Shown: positions 1 through 7,832, numbered from the stretch's first letter. The stretch: 32,299 nucleotides of DNA from Rhizobium sp. (GCA_029865885.1 JARXAK010000085.1:1-32299); one strand, 5' to 3'. The notes: generated from the letters alone by a model not told the origin. Numbers and translations are program-made.

Positions 1-333
1 GGTCTTCAGCGCCCGGCCTTGCGCGGTCAGCGTGATGAACACCTGCCGCTCGTCGGCAGCGTCGCGGCGGCGTGAGACATAGCCGACCTGTTCGAGCCGT
101 TTCAAAAGCGGCGACAGCGTGCCAGAATCGAGCCCGACCTTCTCGCCAAGCGCCTTCACCGCCACGTCATCCTCCTCCCACAGCGCCATCATCACCACAT
201 ATTGCGGATAGGTCAGGCCAAGCGGCGACAGAAGCGGCTTGTAGGCGCGCGTGAAGGCATGTGCCGCGCCATAAAGCGCAAAGCACAATTGTTTGTCGAG
301 CCGCAGCTCCTTTTCGAGGTCGTGATCGGTCAT
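1..333 (-). CDS. ohrR: OhrR, MarR-family organic peroxide sensor/repressor (partial, C-terminus outside window)
   Basis: Only the first 111 codons are present; the gene runs off the left edge of the window. The protein begins MTDHDLEKELRLDKQLCFAL, and Cys17 in the LDKQLCFALY motif matches the peroxide-sensing cysteine of OhrR. A winged helix-turn-helix follows (VKALGEKVGLDSGTLSPLLK, then a wing with RRRDAADERQV). In this family the reduced dimer represses ohr and itself, and oxidation of the cysteine by organic hydroperoxides releases DNA. The gene is divergent from ohr, 143 bp away, with the inverted repeats at 402-434 between them. The start is the ATG at 333. Identification is firm because motif and neighbour agree; the missing end prevents telling a one-Cys from a two-Cys type. 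Confidence 0.93.
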   Translation of the reverse strand, partial: MTDHDLEKELRLDKQLCFALYGAAHAFTRAYKPLLSPLGLTYPQYVVMMALWEEDDVAVKALGEKVGLDSGTLSPLLKRLEQVGYVSRRRDAADERQVFITLTAQGRALKT

Positions 334-401
334 GGTCTTCTCGAAATCCCGCAGGCGTCCTATCTGTTTCGACTGTGGCGAAATCTTCGCCACGATGCAA
401 C

Positions 402-443
402 GCGCAAAAATAAATTGCGCACAAATCAATTGTGCTCTATATA
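402..443 (+). promoter_or_regulatory. ohr promoter with probable OhrR operator dyads
   Basis: Two adjacent inverted repeats lie in the ohrR-ohr gap: GCGCAA (402-407) with TTGCGC (415-420), and CACAA (420-424) with TTGTG (430-434). A promoter-like pair reads TTGCGC (415-420), 17 bp, TATATA (438-443). The dyads therefore cover the -35 element and spacer, where a repressor would block polymerase. OhrR is known to bind AT-rich dyads of this general kind between ohrR and ohr; assignment to OhrR is inferred from position. Confidence 0.65.
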
Positions 444-476
444 GTCATCATCGCAACCGAAACAAGGAGAACACCC

Positions 477-899
477 ATGGCCATTCTTTACACAGCCCGT
501 GCCCATGCCACCGGTGGCCGCAGCGGCCAAGCCGTATCCGATAATGGCGTCCTCGATGTGACACTCACCACGCCGAAGGAACTGGGTGGCGACGGCGCGA
601 CCGGCACCAATCCCGAGCAGCTCTTCGCAGCCGGCTATTCCGCCTGCTTTCTCGGCGCGCTGAAATTCGTCGCGGGCAAGGAAAAGGTGACGATCCCGGC
701 TGAAACCAAGATCCACACCGATGTCGGCATCGGCCCGCGCGCTGATGGCACCGGTTTTGAGATCGACGTGAAGATCTCCGCCGAAATCCCCGGCATGGAC
801 CGCGCGCTGGCCGAAAAGCTGGTCGCCGCCGCCCATATCGTCTGCCCCTACAGCCACGCGCTGCGCACCTCGACCGAAGTTCCGGTCTCGGTTCGCTGA
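477..899 (+). CDS. ohr: Ohr, organic hydroperoxide resistance protein
   Basis: A 140-residue cytoplasmic thiol peroxidase of the Ohr/OsmC superfamily, which reduces organic and fatty acid hydroperoxides to alcohols using a reactive cysteine recycled by lipoylated partners. The two family cysteines are present: Cys57 in AAGYSACFLGAL and Cys123 in HIVCPYSHALR. The length is that of a normal Ohr. The ATG at 477 is chosen because AAGGAGA lies just upstream (464-470) and the product begins MAILYTARAHATGG, as Ohr proteins do; an in-frame upstream start at 432 would overlap the promoter. It is divergent from ohrR and is followed by an intrinsic terminator, so it is monocistronic. Expression should be induced by organic peroxides through OhrR. 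Confidence 0.96.
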   Translation: MAILYTARAHATGGRSGQAVSDNGVLDVTLTTPKELGGDGATGTNPEQLFAAGYSACFLGALKFVAGKEKVTIPAETKIHTDVGIGPRADGTGFEIDVKISAEIPGMDRALAEKLVAAAHIVCPYSHALRTSTEVPVSVR

Positions 900-933
900 T
901 CGCCCGATCCGATCCTCTCTGATACAGCGCCCG

Positions 934-959
934 AAGGCCGGCCTCGCGCCGGCCTTTTT
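934..959 (+). terminator. Rho-independent terminator of ohr
   Basis: A perfect 9-bp stem AAGGCCGGC (934-942) / GCCGGCCTT (948-956) with a 5-nt loop is followed by a T run that starts in the stem (955-959). It lies 35 bp after the ohr stop codon. Confidence 0.85.
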
Positions 960-1515
960 GCGTCTCCAGCCGTTCTGTCGGCAGGCTGGACCTCTGGGCC
1001 TCCGATGAATGCTGTTTGCCAGACGGCAATTAAATTCATTTTTTGATTGCGGCATCAATTGACACAACCTGAAATTATGATCACTAATGTTTTCGCAGGA
1101 TACGAATTCTACAAGTTCAGATAGATCTGAAATCCTGCATGTCTCCCATGAAGAAATGTAGATTCCATCTCTGGTTCAGCATTGAATGATTGTATTCGTT
1201 CACAATGCTGTCTTGTCTCCATGCGAATATTGGATTTTCGCATGGATAATAGAGTGACGCAGAACTCTATCTGGAGAAATATACAGTAAGAAACTGATAG
1301 CCAGTCTTGCTTTGCGGGGCCATGATGCCTTGCGCCTTGCAGTCGGGGTTCCGTCCCCGCCAGACCCAGACCCATATCCAGACCCATATCCAGACCTATG
1401 CATAACCAGGCTCACGTCGAAGCCTTTGGCCTTTCGCACCGTCGCCAAGGCCCGGCCGGCCTGTGCCTGCTCGCTGCCATAAACGTCAACAACTACAACA
1501 AGAGAGGAAACGAAA
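960..1515. other. Long AT-rich intergenic region before the 451-residue protein
   Basis: About 550 bp without a convincing gene. The part from about 1025 to 1290 is clearly richer in A and T than the rest of the window. A TTGACA occurs at 1059-1064 but no good -10 hexamer is seen at the usual distance. A 12-bp tandem repeat lies at 1361-1400. Minus-strand open frames exist (for example 1109-1387), but they lack a recognisable family or clear ribosome binding site and are not called. Confidence 0.6.
1361..1400. repeat. Short 12-bp direct tandem repeat
   Basis: CAGACCCATATC occurs at 1367-1378 and 1379-1390, with a degenerate third unit from 1391 and a partial unit at 1361-1366. It is about 115 bp before the start of the downstream gene. 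The function is unknown. Confidence 0.75.
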
Positions 1516-2871
1516 ATGCGCAAGGTCCTTACCGAATCCCCGCAGGCCATGGCGGGCTATGACGCCCAGAACCCGCTGGCCCTGTCGAGCGAACATCCGC
1601 TGGTCGCCCCCGCCGGCATCGACGCCAATGACAAGGCCTGGAACCTTCTCTATGGCGCGATGATCAATGGTCTCGGCATTTCGCCGGCCAATTTCCAGCT
1701 GATCTACCCCTTCACCACCTGGGATTGGCCTGTGCAGAGCCTCGGCTATACCAGCGCTGCGCAATGGGATTTCTGCTCCACGGTGCCGCAGTTCAGTGCC
1801 ACCGGCGAATACGTCTCGGCGGGCACCAGCTTCAGTGACAGCTATGGTTCCATGCTGAATGTCGTCAGTGCCGCCACCACCGATCCGAAGCTCAAGGCCG
1901 ATATCGAGCAGCAGTGGAATGTCCTGCAGATTGCCAAGAACAATTACGACACGATCTACCGGCAGGCGGTCGACGCCTACAAGACCGAGACCGGCAGCAG
2001 CAATTCGCCGCCCTTCACCGAATGGCTCGGCAGCTTTGGCGGAAAGACCTGGGCCGTCCAGCTGGATTCGGCCTTCCGCAATGTTCAGGCCCAGCAGAGC
2101 GTCTACAACCAGCTCCTGTCCGAAGTCACCACACCGGGTCTCAAGGATGCCCAGGACCGTCTGGCCAACAAGGACTATTACACCAAGCTCAACGACCCGA
2201 CATTGTCAGGCTTCCCCGCTGTTCCCGGCTTCTCCATCTCGATGGATGCCACGACCTGGCTGAACAAGGTCCATTCCGGCACCGGCGGCAGCAGCGGCAC
2301 GGTCGGCTTCTCCAGTTCGCAATCCGAATATGACTACAAGAAGACCTGGGCCGGCGGCAGCGCCTCCGTCAGCAAGCTGTTCTGGAGCGTCAATGTCGGC
2401 GGCTCCTGGGAGCGGATCGACGAATTCTCCACCGACAATTCGCTGAAGGTCGATGTCAGCTTCAAGGCCTGGGACCAGATCTCGATCCAGGCCGCGCGCT
2501 GGTACAACGGCGCCTTCGTCAGCTCCGTCAAGAAAGGCCCCTTCATTCGGGGGTATTCGCCCTATGGCGGCGCCAGCGAGACCGCCGTCTGGGGTCCGGA
2601 TGGCATCATGTCGGTACAGAAGGTCGGCATGCTGGTCTGCTACAAGCCCTCCTTCACCATCTCGGTCAGCAATTCGACCTTCAAGTCCTTCTCCGAAAAA
2701 TGGCAGGTCTCGGCAGGCCTGCGCATCGGACCTTTCAGCTTTTCCGGCGGCGGCGGCAGCTCGTCTTCCGGCTGGAAGGCGGATGCGGCAACCAACACGT
2801 TCACCGGTACCTCGACCGCCGAGACGGCCCTGATCATGGGCACCATGATCAACCTGATCAACCCGCAGTAA
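1516..2871 (+). CDS. Unrecognised 451-residue Trp/Ser/Gly-rich protein
   Basis: I do not recognise a family. The start ATG at 1516 is preceded by an AGAGAGG ribosome binding site (1501-1507). There is no signal peptide or membrane segment. The first half, roughly residues 110-220, looks helical and rich in Gln, Lys and Asp (KLKADIEQQWNVLQIAKNNY). The second half, roughly 250-440, has alternating Ser/Thr/Val/Trp residues typical of beta strands, for example WSVNVGGSWERI and WQVSAGLRIGPFSFSG, followed by a Gly/Ser stretch. Tryptophan is unusually common. A helical half followed by an amphipathic beta half is compatible with a pore-forming or surface-binding protein, but this is speculation. It stands alone, with a long AT-rich leader before it and a terminator-like hairpin at 2900-2919 after it. 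Confidence 0.8.
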   Translation: MRKVLTESPQAMAGYDAQNPLALSSEHPLVAPAGIDANDKAWNLLYGAMINGLGISPANFQLIYPFTTWDWPVQSLGYTSAAQWDFCSTVPQFSATGEYVSAGTSFSDSYGSMLNVVSAATTDPKLKADIEQQWNVLQIAKNNYDTIYRQAVDAYKTETGSSNSPPFTEWLGSFGGKTWAVQLDSAFRNVQAQQSVYNQLLSEVTTPGLKDAQDRLANKDYYTKLNDPTLSGFPAVPGFSISMDATTWLNKVHSGTGGSSGTVGFSSSQSEYDYKKTWAGGSASVSKLFWSVNVGGSWERIDEFSTDNSLKVDVSFKAWDQISIQAARWYNGAFVSSVKKGPFIRGYSPYGGASETAVWGPDGIMSVQKVGMLVCYKPSFTISVSNSTFKSFSEKWQVSAGLRIGPFSFSGGGGSSSSGWKADAATNTFTGTSTAETALIMGTMINLINPQ

Positions 2872-2899
2872 CGACCGCCGGGATCACCTCGAAAGGGCA

Positions 2900-2922
2900 G
2901 GGGGCGGTCATCCGCCCCCTTC
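2900..2922 (+). terminator. Probable terminator after the 451-residue protein gene
   Basis: GGGGGCGG (2900-2907) pairs with CCGCCCCC (2912-2919) around a 4-nt loop, 29 bp after the stop codon. Only a short T-rich tail follows, so termination may be weak or the hairpin may act by protecting the mRNA end. Confidence 0.6.
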
Positions 2923-3360
2923 ACCATGCGGCCTTGCTTTGAGCCGCCGCCGGCGGCCCGTCCGGCTCTCCCACCTGCTGTCTGGCGAACTTTCCATGTT
3001 TCGCCCATGGCATGACGCAGTTCTCCCACTGTCAGACCTGACCCCGCCACCGCCACCGCCGCTGCCGGATGGCGACCTGCCTTGCCGTCGGTAAGGATCA
3101 GGTAAGTTTTGCTGTATATTGAAATTACCTAATAATATGGGCCGCCCCGCATTGTCTCGAACCAGGCCCGTGCAGACGTCAGCCTGATCAGGGGGGGGGC
3201 GGCTCGAAATCAACGGTTTTCCGGCTGCATCTGGTCAGGGCGAGGCGTCCGACCGTCCAGCCGCCGCACTCAGTGAACACATCGTGTACTCACAGACACT
3301 TTACTTATACCCCATAACAGTCAACGTGTGCGACACATACATTTCCCAGCGGAGGTCTCC
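2923..3360. other. Intergenic region before iorA
   Basis: No gene is supported here. The stretch holds an AT-rich segment (about 3098-3140) with an inverted repeat AGGTAA (3100-3105) / TTACCT (3125-3130), a run of nine G at 3191-3199, and a second AT-richer segment just before iorA (about 3270-3335) that probably contains its promoter. No confident -35/-10 pair could be assigned. Confidence 0.5.
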
Positions 3361-3813
3361 ATGACATTTTCCATACAGCTCAACAGTCGTGCCTATACCG
3401 TGGATGTCGATGGCGACACGCCGCTGCTCTGGGTCATCCGGGATGTTCTCGGCATGACGGGCACGAAATTCGGTTGCGGCCAGGCGCTGTGCGGCGCCTG
3501 CACCGTGCATGTCGACGGCGTCGCCACGCGCTCCTGCGTCACGACCATCGACAGCATCGGCGAAAGCCAGATCACCACCATTGAGGCGCTGGATACGCTG
3601 GCCCATGGCAAGGCCCTGCAGGAAGCCTGGGTGGAGCTTGATGTTCCCCAATGTGGTTACTGTCAGTCGGGCCAGCTGATGTCTGCAGCGGCCCTTTTGA
3701 CCGAAACACCCCAGCCGACCGATGACGACATCGACGCTGCCATGTCCGGCAATGTCTGTCGGTGCGGAACCTATCAGCGCATCCGCGCTGCCATCAAACT
3801 TGCCAGCGCTTGA
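3361..3813 (+). CDS. iorA: (2Fe-2S) small subunit of an isoquinoline 1-oxidoreductase-type molybdenum hydroxylase
   Basis: A 150-residue electron-transfer subunit of the xanthine oxidase family. The N-terminal plant-type ferredoxin domain carries Cys39, Cys44 and Cys47 ([17 protein letters not shown]) and Cys59. The C-terminal helical domain carries the second cluster ligands Cys98, Cys101, Cys133 and Cys135 (CGYCQSGQ and CRCG). Length and motif order are complete for the family. The ATG at 3361 is preceded by CGGAGG with good spacing; an upstream in-frame ATG at 3328 would precede this site. The gene is 13 bp from the molybdenum subunit gene and is almost certainly cotranscribed with it. The true substrate cannot be told from sequence; N-heteroaromatics or aldehydes are the known range of relatives. 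Confidence 0.92.
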   Translation: MTFSIQLNSRAYTVDVDGDTPLLWVIRDVLGMTGTKFGCGQALCGACTVHVDGVATRSCVTTIDSIGESQITTIEALDTLAHGKALQEAWVELDVPQCGYCQSGQLMSAAALLTETPQPTDDDIDAAMSGNVCRCGTYQRIRAAIKLASA

Positions 3814-3826
3814 AGGAGGGCCGATC

Positions 3827-5986
3827 ATGTCCAAGACTGTTTCCGGCCCAGACCTGAGCCGCCGCCGTTTTCTCCAGGCCAGTGCCATCATCGGCGGTGG
3901 CCTCGTCGTCAATCTGTCCCTCGGCTCCGCCTTCCCGGCGCTGGCCGCAGGCGAATTCGCCCCCAGCGCCTTCATCCGAATCGATGCCAAGGGCCTCGTG
4001 ACGCTCGTCCTGCCGCAGGTCGAAATGGGTCAGGGCATCTACACCGCCCAGGCCATGCTGCTCGCCGAAGAGCTTGATGTCGCGCTCGACAAGGTCGTGC
4101 TCGAACATGCACCGGCCAATGCCGCGCTTTACGGCAACCCGCTGCTCGGCGGCCAGCTGACCGGCGGTTCCACCTCGATCCGCGCCTTCTGGACCCCGTT
4201 GCGCACTGCCGGCGCCACCGCCCGCACCCTGCTGATCCAGGCCGCCGCCAGCGAATGGAAGGTCGATGCCGCAACGCTGACCACCAAAGACGGTGCCGTC
4301 GTCGATGCCTCCGGCAAGACGCTTGCCTATGGCGATCTGGTCGATCTCGCCGCAACGCTTCCCGTTCCGGCTCCTGAAGCCGTCCTGCTCAAGCAGCCGG
4401 ACCAGTTCAAGCTGCTCGGCAAGCCGACCAAGCGTCTCGATACACCGGCCAAGGTCAATGGCACGCAGAAATATGGCATCGACGCCATGCCCGAAGGCGT
4501 GAAGATCGCAGCGATCGCCATCTCCCCCGTGCTGGGCGGCAAGCCCAAGACGGTCGATCGCGATGCCGCACTGGCCGTCAAGGGCGTGCGCCAGGTCGTG
4601 CTGACGGCAAGTGCCGTGGCCGTGGTCGCAGACCACACGGGTGCGGCCAAGAAGGGCCTCGAAGCCGCCGCCATCGAATGGGATGACGGCCCGAATGCCA
4701 TGGTTTCCACTGCCGCGATCATCAAGCATCTCGAGGAAGAATCCCAGAAGCCGGGCGCTGTCGCCCGCAATGACGGTGATGTCGAGCAGGCGCTGGCGTC
4801 TGCGGCCACCCGCCATGACGCGGTCTACCAGCTGCCTTTCCTCGCCCATACCACCATGGAGCCGATGAACTGCACCCTGCATGTCCGCAAGGATGGCTGT
4901 GAAATGTGGGTCGGCACCCAGGTCATCGCCGCTGCCCAGGCGGCAACCGCCGCCCTGACGGGCTTGGCGCCGGACACGATCAAGATCCACAACCACATCA
5001 TCGGCGGCGGCTTCGGTCGGCGCCTGGAGGTTGATGGCATCATGCATGCCGTCGAGGTTGCCATGCAGGTCGAAGGACCGGTCAAGGTGATCTGGAGCCG
5101 CGAGGAAGACATCCAGCACGGCTATTATCGCCCCTATTACTACGACCGTGTCTCGGCGGGTCTCGATGCTGCCGGCAAGCCGGTCGCCTGGACCCATCGC
5201 GTCTCCGGCTCCTCGATCTTTGCCCGCATCGCGCCGCCGGTCATGGCAAGCGGCGTTGATCCCGATGGTGTCGACGGTGCAAAGGAAACGCCCTATGCCT
5301 TCCCGAACATGCGCGTCGAATTCCGCCAGGTCGAGCCGCAGGGCGTCATGACCAGCTGGTGGCGCGGCGTCGGCCCGTCCCACAATGTCTTCGTGGTGGA
5401 AAGCTTCATCGACGAACTGGCTGCCATCGCCAAGGTCGATCCGGTCGAATATCGCAAGGGGCTCCTGAGCGAGAACCCGCGCGCCCTCAAAGTGCTGAAA
5501 CTTGCCGCCGAAAAGGCCGGCTGGGGCACGCCGCTCGGTGAGCGTCAGGGCCGAGGCGTCTCGGTCCAGTTCGCCTTCGGCAGCTATCTCGCCATGGTTC
5601 TGGAGACGACGGTGGATGATGACGGCACGGTCAAGGTCGACCGCATCGTCACGGCTGTCGACTGCGGCATGACGGTGAACCCGGATACGATCGCCGCCCA
5701 GGCGGAAGGCGGGGCGCTCTACGGCCTGACCGCCGGCCTCTACGGCGCGATCACCTTTGCCGATGGCCGTGTCGAGCAGAGCAACTTCGACAACTATCTG
5801 CCGCTGCGCATCGACGAGGCGCCGCATGTCGAAACCCATCTCGTTGAAAGCGCAGAAGCGCCCGGCGGCATGGGCGAGGCGGCAACCTCGGCGGTCTTCC
5901 CGGCGCTCACCAACGCGATCTTCGCCGCCACCGGCCATCGCATCCGCACCCTGCCGGTCAATGCGGAAGACCTGAAAAAGGCCTGA
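3827..5986 (+). CDS. iorB: Molybdenum-binding large subunit, isoquinoline 1-oxidoreductase beta-type, Tat-exported
   Basis: A 719-residue molybdopterin hydroxylase subunit. A Tat signal is visible at the N-terminus: SRRRFLQ (residues 11-17), a hydrophobic stretch, and an AxA-type end near residue 42 (FPALAAGE). The motif MGQGIYTAQAM near residue 66, GGGFGRR near residue 392, and the C-terminal GGMGEAAT near residue 680, which supplies the catalytic glutamate, are all present. In this family the large subunit hydroxylates a carbon next to a heteroatom with water as oxygen source, passing electrons to the 2Fe-2S subunit. The ATG at 3827 follows GAAGGAGGG; longer upstream in-frame starts would overlap iorA and destroy the Tat signal position. 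No third cytochrome c subunit or XdhC-type maturation gene follows. Confidence 0.92.
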   Translation: MSKTVSGPDLSRRRFLQASAIIGGGLVVNLSLGSAFPALAAGEFAPSAFIRIDAKGLVTLVLPQVEMGQGIYTAQAMLLAEELDVALDKVVLEHAPANAALYGNPLLGGQLTGGSTSIRAFWTPLRTAGATARTLLIQAAASEWKVDAATLTTKDGAVVDASGKTLAYGDLVDLAATLPVPAPEAVLLKQPDQFKLLGKPTKRLDTPAKVNGTQKYGIDAMPEGVKIAAIAISPVLGGKPKTVDRDAALAVKGVRQVVLTASAVAVVADHTGAAKKGLEAAAIEWDDGPNAMVSTAAIIKHLEEESQKPGAVARNDGDVEQALASAATRHDAVYQLPFLAHTTMEPMNCTLHVRKDGCEMWVGTQVIAAAQAATAALTGLAPDTIKIHNHIIGGGFGRRLEVDGIMHAVEVAMQVEGPVKVIWSREEDIQHGYYRPYYYDRVSAGLDAAGKPVAWTHRVSGSSIFARIAPPVMASGVDPDGVDGAKETPYAFPNMRVEFRQVEPQGVMTSWWRGVGPSHNVFVVESFIDELAAIAKVDPVEYRKGLLSENPRALKVLKLAAEKAGWGTPLGERQGRGVSVQFAFGSYLAMVLETTVDDDGTVKVDRIVTAVDCGMTVNPDTIAAQAEGGALYGLTAGLYGAITFADGRVEQSNFDNYLPLRIDEAPHVETHLVESAEAPGGMGEAATSAVFPALTNAIFAATGHRIRTLPVNAEDLKKA

Positions 5987-5999
5987 TCATCAACACTGG

Positions 6000-6030
6000 A
6001 CGGGGGCGGTTCGACACGAACCGCCCCCGT
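6000..6030. terminator. Strong hairpin between iorB and the convergent marR gene
   Basis: A perfect 14-bp stem (6000-6013 with 6017-6030) encloses a 3-nt loop, 13 bp after the iorB stop and about 30 bp before the end of the convergent regulator gene. There is no T run on either side, so it may be a bidirectional block or an mRNA-end stabiliser. Confidence 0.65.
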
Positions 6031-6061
6031 CTACACGATGGCTTTGATCATCTGACACCGA

Positions 6062-6508
6062 TCAGACGCTCACCTCGATCAGGCCCCGCCGCAGCAGATG
6101 CGGATCGCTGTCCATTCCCGCTTCGATCACGCCATGCAGTTCCGTCCAGATCGGAACCGCGCCCAGGAGAGCATCGGTGCCCTCCGGTGTCAGCCGCAGC
6201 CGCTTGCCGCGTTTATCCTTCGTATCAGGCTCGATCGCCACCCAGCCGCGCGCCGCAAGCGGCTTCAAGGCCGCCGTCAAAGTGGTGCGATCCATGGCCA
6301 GAAGTCTGGCAACAGGTGCCATCGAAGGCGGCTCGGGGCGGTTCAGCGCCATCATCAGGGAAAATTGCTGGTTGGTCATGCCCGCAGGCTTGAGTGCCAG
6401 GTCGAAGCGCCGGGCCAGTGCCCGTGCGGCGCGCTGCGCATGCAGGCAAAGGCAGGTGTCTTTGACATGAAGGGTGGTCGAATAGGGAATCACAGGGTTC
6501 ATTGACAT
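6062..6508 (-). CDS. MarR-family transcriptional regulator
   Basis: A 148-residue winged helix-turn-helix protein. The recognition region reads PSMAPVARLLAMDRTTLTAAL, followed by a wing with EPDTKDKRGKRLRLTPEG, which is typical of MarR proteins. Near the N-terminus is TCLCLHAQRAARAL; its two cysteines (in TCLCL) could be redox-active, but this is inference. Two in-frame ATG codons, 6508 and 6502, are possible starts. The gene is divergent from the DUF899 gene, with only 50 bp between starts, and the 12-bp palindrome at 6520-6531 lies in that gap. It probably represses itself and the divergent three-gene operon. The ligand is unknown. Confidence 0.88.
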   Translation of the reverse strand: MSMNPVIPYSTTLHVKDTCLCLHAQRAARALARRFDLALKPAGMTNQQFSLMMALNRPEPPSMAPVARLLAMDRTTLTAALKPLAARGWVAIEPDTKDKRGKRLRLTPEGTDALLGAVPIWTELHGVIEAGMDSDPHLLRRGLIEVSV

Positions 6509-6531
6509 GCACTATATATGTTGATATCAAC
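6502..6531 (+). promoter_or_regulatory. Promoter of the DUF899 operon overlapped by a MarR-type palindrome
   Basis: TTGACA (6502-6507), 17 bp, TATCAA (6525-6530) forms a good sigma-70 promoter. GTTGATATCAAC (6520-6531) is a perfect 12-bp palindrome covering the -10 element. A dimeric repressor bound there would block the promoter. The -35 element also overlaps the first codons of the divergent marR gene, so both genes can be controlled from one site. Assignment to the adjacent MarR protein is inferred. Confidence 0.65.
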
Positions 6532-6558
6532 CTAAAAATCAAGGGGAGGATTGGGAAA

Positions 6559-7290
6559 ATGGAATATTCGACGGTGTCGCGCGAGGAGTGGCTGGAGGCA
6601 CGCAAGGCCTTGCTGCAGCAGGAGAAAGAACTGACCCGCCAACGTGACCGGGTCAATGCCGCCCGCCTGGCGCTGCCCTGGGTACGGGTGGATAAAGACT
6701 ATCGCTTCCAGACGCCCTCAGGCGAAAAGAGGCTTGCCGATCTCTTTGATGGCCGCAGCCAGCTGATGATCAACCATTTCATGTTCGGACCCGACTGGGA
6801 TGCCGGCTGCCACGGCTGCTCCTTCTTCGCCGATCATATCGATGGCATGCTGCCGCATCTCAACAACCACGACGTCACCTTCGTCACTGTCTCGCGCGCA
6901 CCGCTCGACAGGATCGAGGCCTATAAGAAGAGGATGAACTGGCATTTCCCCTGGGTCTCGTCCTTCGGCAGCGAGTTCAACTATGATTTCCACGTCTCCT
7001 TCACCAAGGAGCAGCTCGCGTCCGGCGCGGTCACCTACAATTTCCGGGAGACGCCGAGCGAAAAGGCGCATGATGAGCTTCCCGGCCTCTCGGCCTTCTA
7101 TCGCAACGAACAGGGTGAGATCTTCCACACCTATTCGCAATATGCCCGTGGCGGCGAGGAAGCGTTGGGAACCCTGATGATCCTCGACCACGCGCCGCTG
7201 GGCCGCAACGAGACGGGCACGCTGAGTTTCGTCAAGCGCAAGGACGAATATGTCGCAAAGCCGGTCGAGAAGGCCGGTTGCTGCCACTGA
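6559..7290 (+). CDS. DUF899 family thioredoxin-like protein
   Basis: A 243-residue cytoplasmic protein of the DUF899 family, which has a thioredoxin-like fold and is often annotated as a putative dithiol-disulfide oxidoreductase. The signature FMFGPDWDAGCHGCSFFAD carries a CxxC pair (Cys84 and Cys87); SRAPLDRIEAYKKRMNW and the later HTYSQYARGGE are also typical. The C-terminus ends in a Cys-Cys-His tail. The ATG at 6559 is supported by the ribosome binding site AAGGGGAGGA (6541-6550). It is the first gene of a likely operon with the DUF1579 gene 13 bp downstream and the VOC gene. The reaction is not established for the family; a role in thiol or electrophile stress fits the context but is inferred. 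Confidence 0.88.
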   Translation: MEYSTVSREEWLEARKALLQQEKELTRQRDRVNAARLALPWVRVDKDYRFQTPSGEKRLADLFDGRSQLMINHFMFGPDWDAGCHGCSFFADHIDGMLPHLNNHDVTFVTVSRAPLDRIEAYKKRMNWHFPWVSSFGSEFNYDFHVSFTKEQLASGAVTYNFRETPSEKAHDELPGLSAFYRNEQGEIFHTYSQYARGGEEALGTLMILDHAPLGRNETGTLSFVKRKDEYVAKPVEKAGCCH

Positions 7291-7303
7291 GGGAGGACGT
7301 CTC

Positions 7304-7792
7304 ATGGAGTTTCCCAAACCCAGCGAACATCACCGCGTGCTCGACCGCCTCGTCGGCGACTGGCTCTATGTCACCTCCACCGGCCATGAAGGCTATGACC
7401 CCGAAGACCCGCTGAAGCGCTGGACCGAGAAGGTTCGCTCCATCGGCGGCCTCTGGGTCGTCGCCGAAGGGCAGGGCGGCATGGGCGAGGGGGCGAGCGC
7501 CACCATGATCATGACGCTGGGTTATGATCCCCGCCTCGGCCATTACGTCGGCAGCTGGATCGGCTCGATGATGGACAAGTTCTGGATCTACAAGGGCTGG
7601 CTGGAAGATGACGGCAAGACGCTCATCCTCGAGGCCGAAGGCCCGAGCATGGAAGACCCTTCCCGCACCGAGCTTTATCGCGATGTCATCCACTTCATCG
7701 ATGATGACACCAGAACCTTTTCCGGCAGCGTCCGACAGCCGGATGGCAGCTTCAAGACCTTCATGAAAAGCGAATCAAAACGCATCGGCTGA
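7304..7792 (+). CDS. DUF1579 domain-containing protein
   Basis: A 162-residue protein with the DUF1579 pattern: an N-terminal GDWLYVT strand, then a GGLWVVAEGQGGMG segment, TLGYDPRLGHYVGSWIG, and the closing FTGS-like strand pair (TFSGSVRQPDG). Members are predicted lipocalin-like beta barrels of unknown function. The ATG at 7304 is preceded by GGGAGGA (7291-7297). It sits 13 bp after the DUF899 gene and 40 bp before the VOC gene, on the same strand. This trio is probably transcribed together under the MarR regulator. Confidence 0.87.
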   Translation: MEFPKPSEHHRVLDRLVGDWLYVTSTGHEGYDPEDPLKRWTEKVRSIGGLWVVAEGQGGMGEGASATMIMTLGYDPRLGHYVGSWIGSMMDKFWIYKGWLEDDGKTLILEAEGPSMEDPSRTELYRDVIHFIDDDTRTFSGSVRQPDGSFKTFMKSESKRIG

Positions 7793-7832
7793 ATCGGCTG
7801 ATCGCCCACAAACAAAGAGAGAGGGACGGCGC

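Noticed and set aside
1361-1400. Short tandem repeat as a CRISPR or plasmid iteron set
   Set aside because: Only two exact units without spacers, and no replication or Cas gene nearby.
2640-3213. Minus-strand frames between the orphan gene and iorA
   Set aside because: They are Arg/Gly-rich, overlap the orphan gene end and its hairpin, and show no ribosome binding site or family.
3794-5938. Long open frame on the minus strand opposite iorB
   Set aside because: It mirrors the codon structure of iorB, has no recognisable family and no ribosome binding site; long antisense frames are expected in GC-rich genes.
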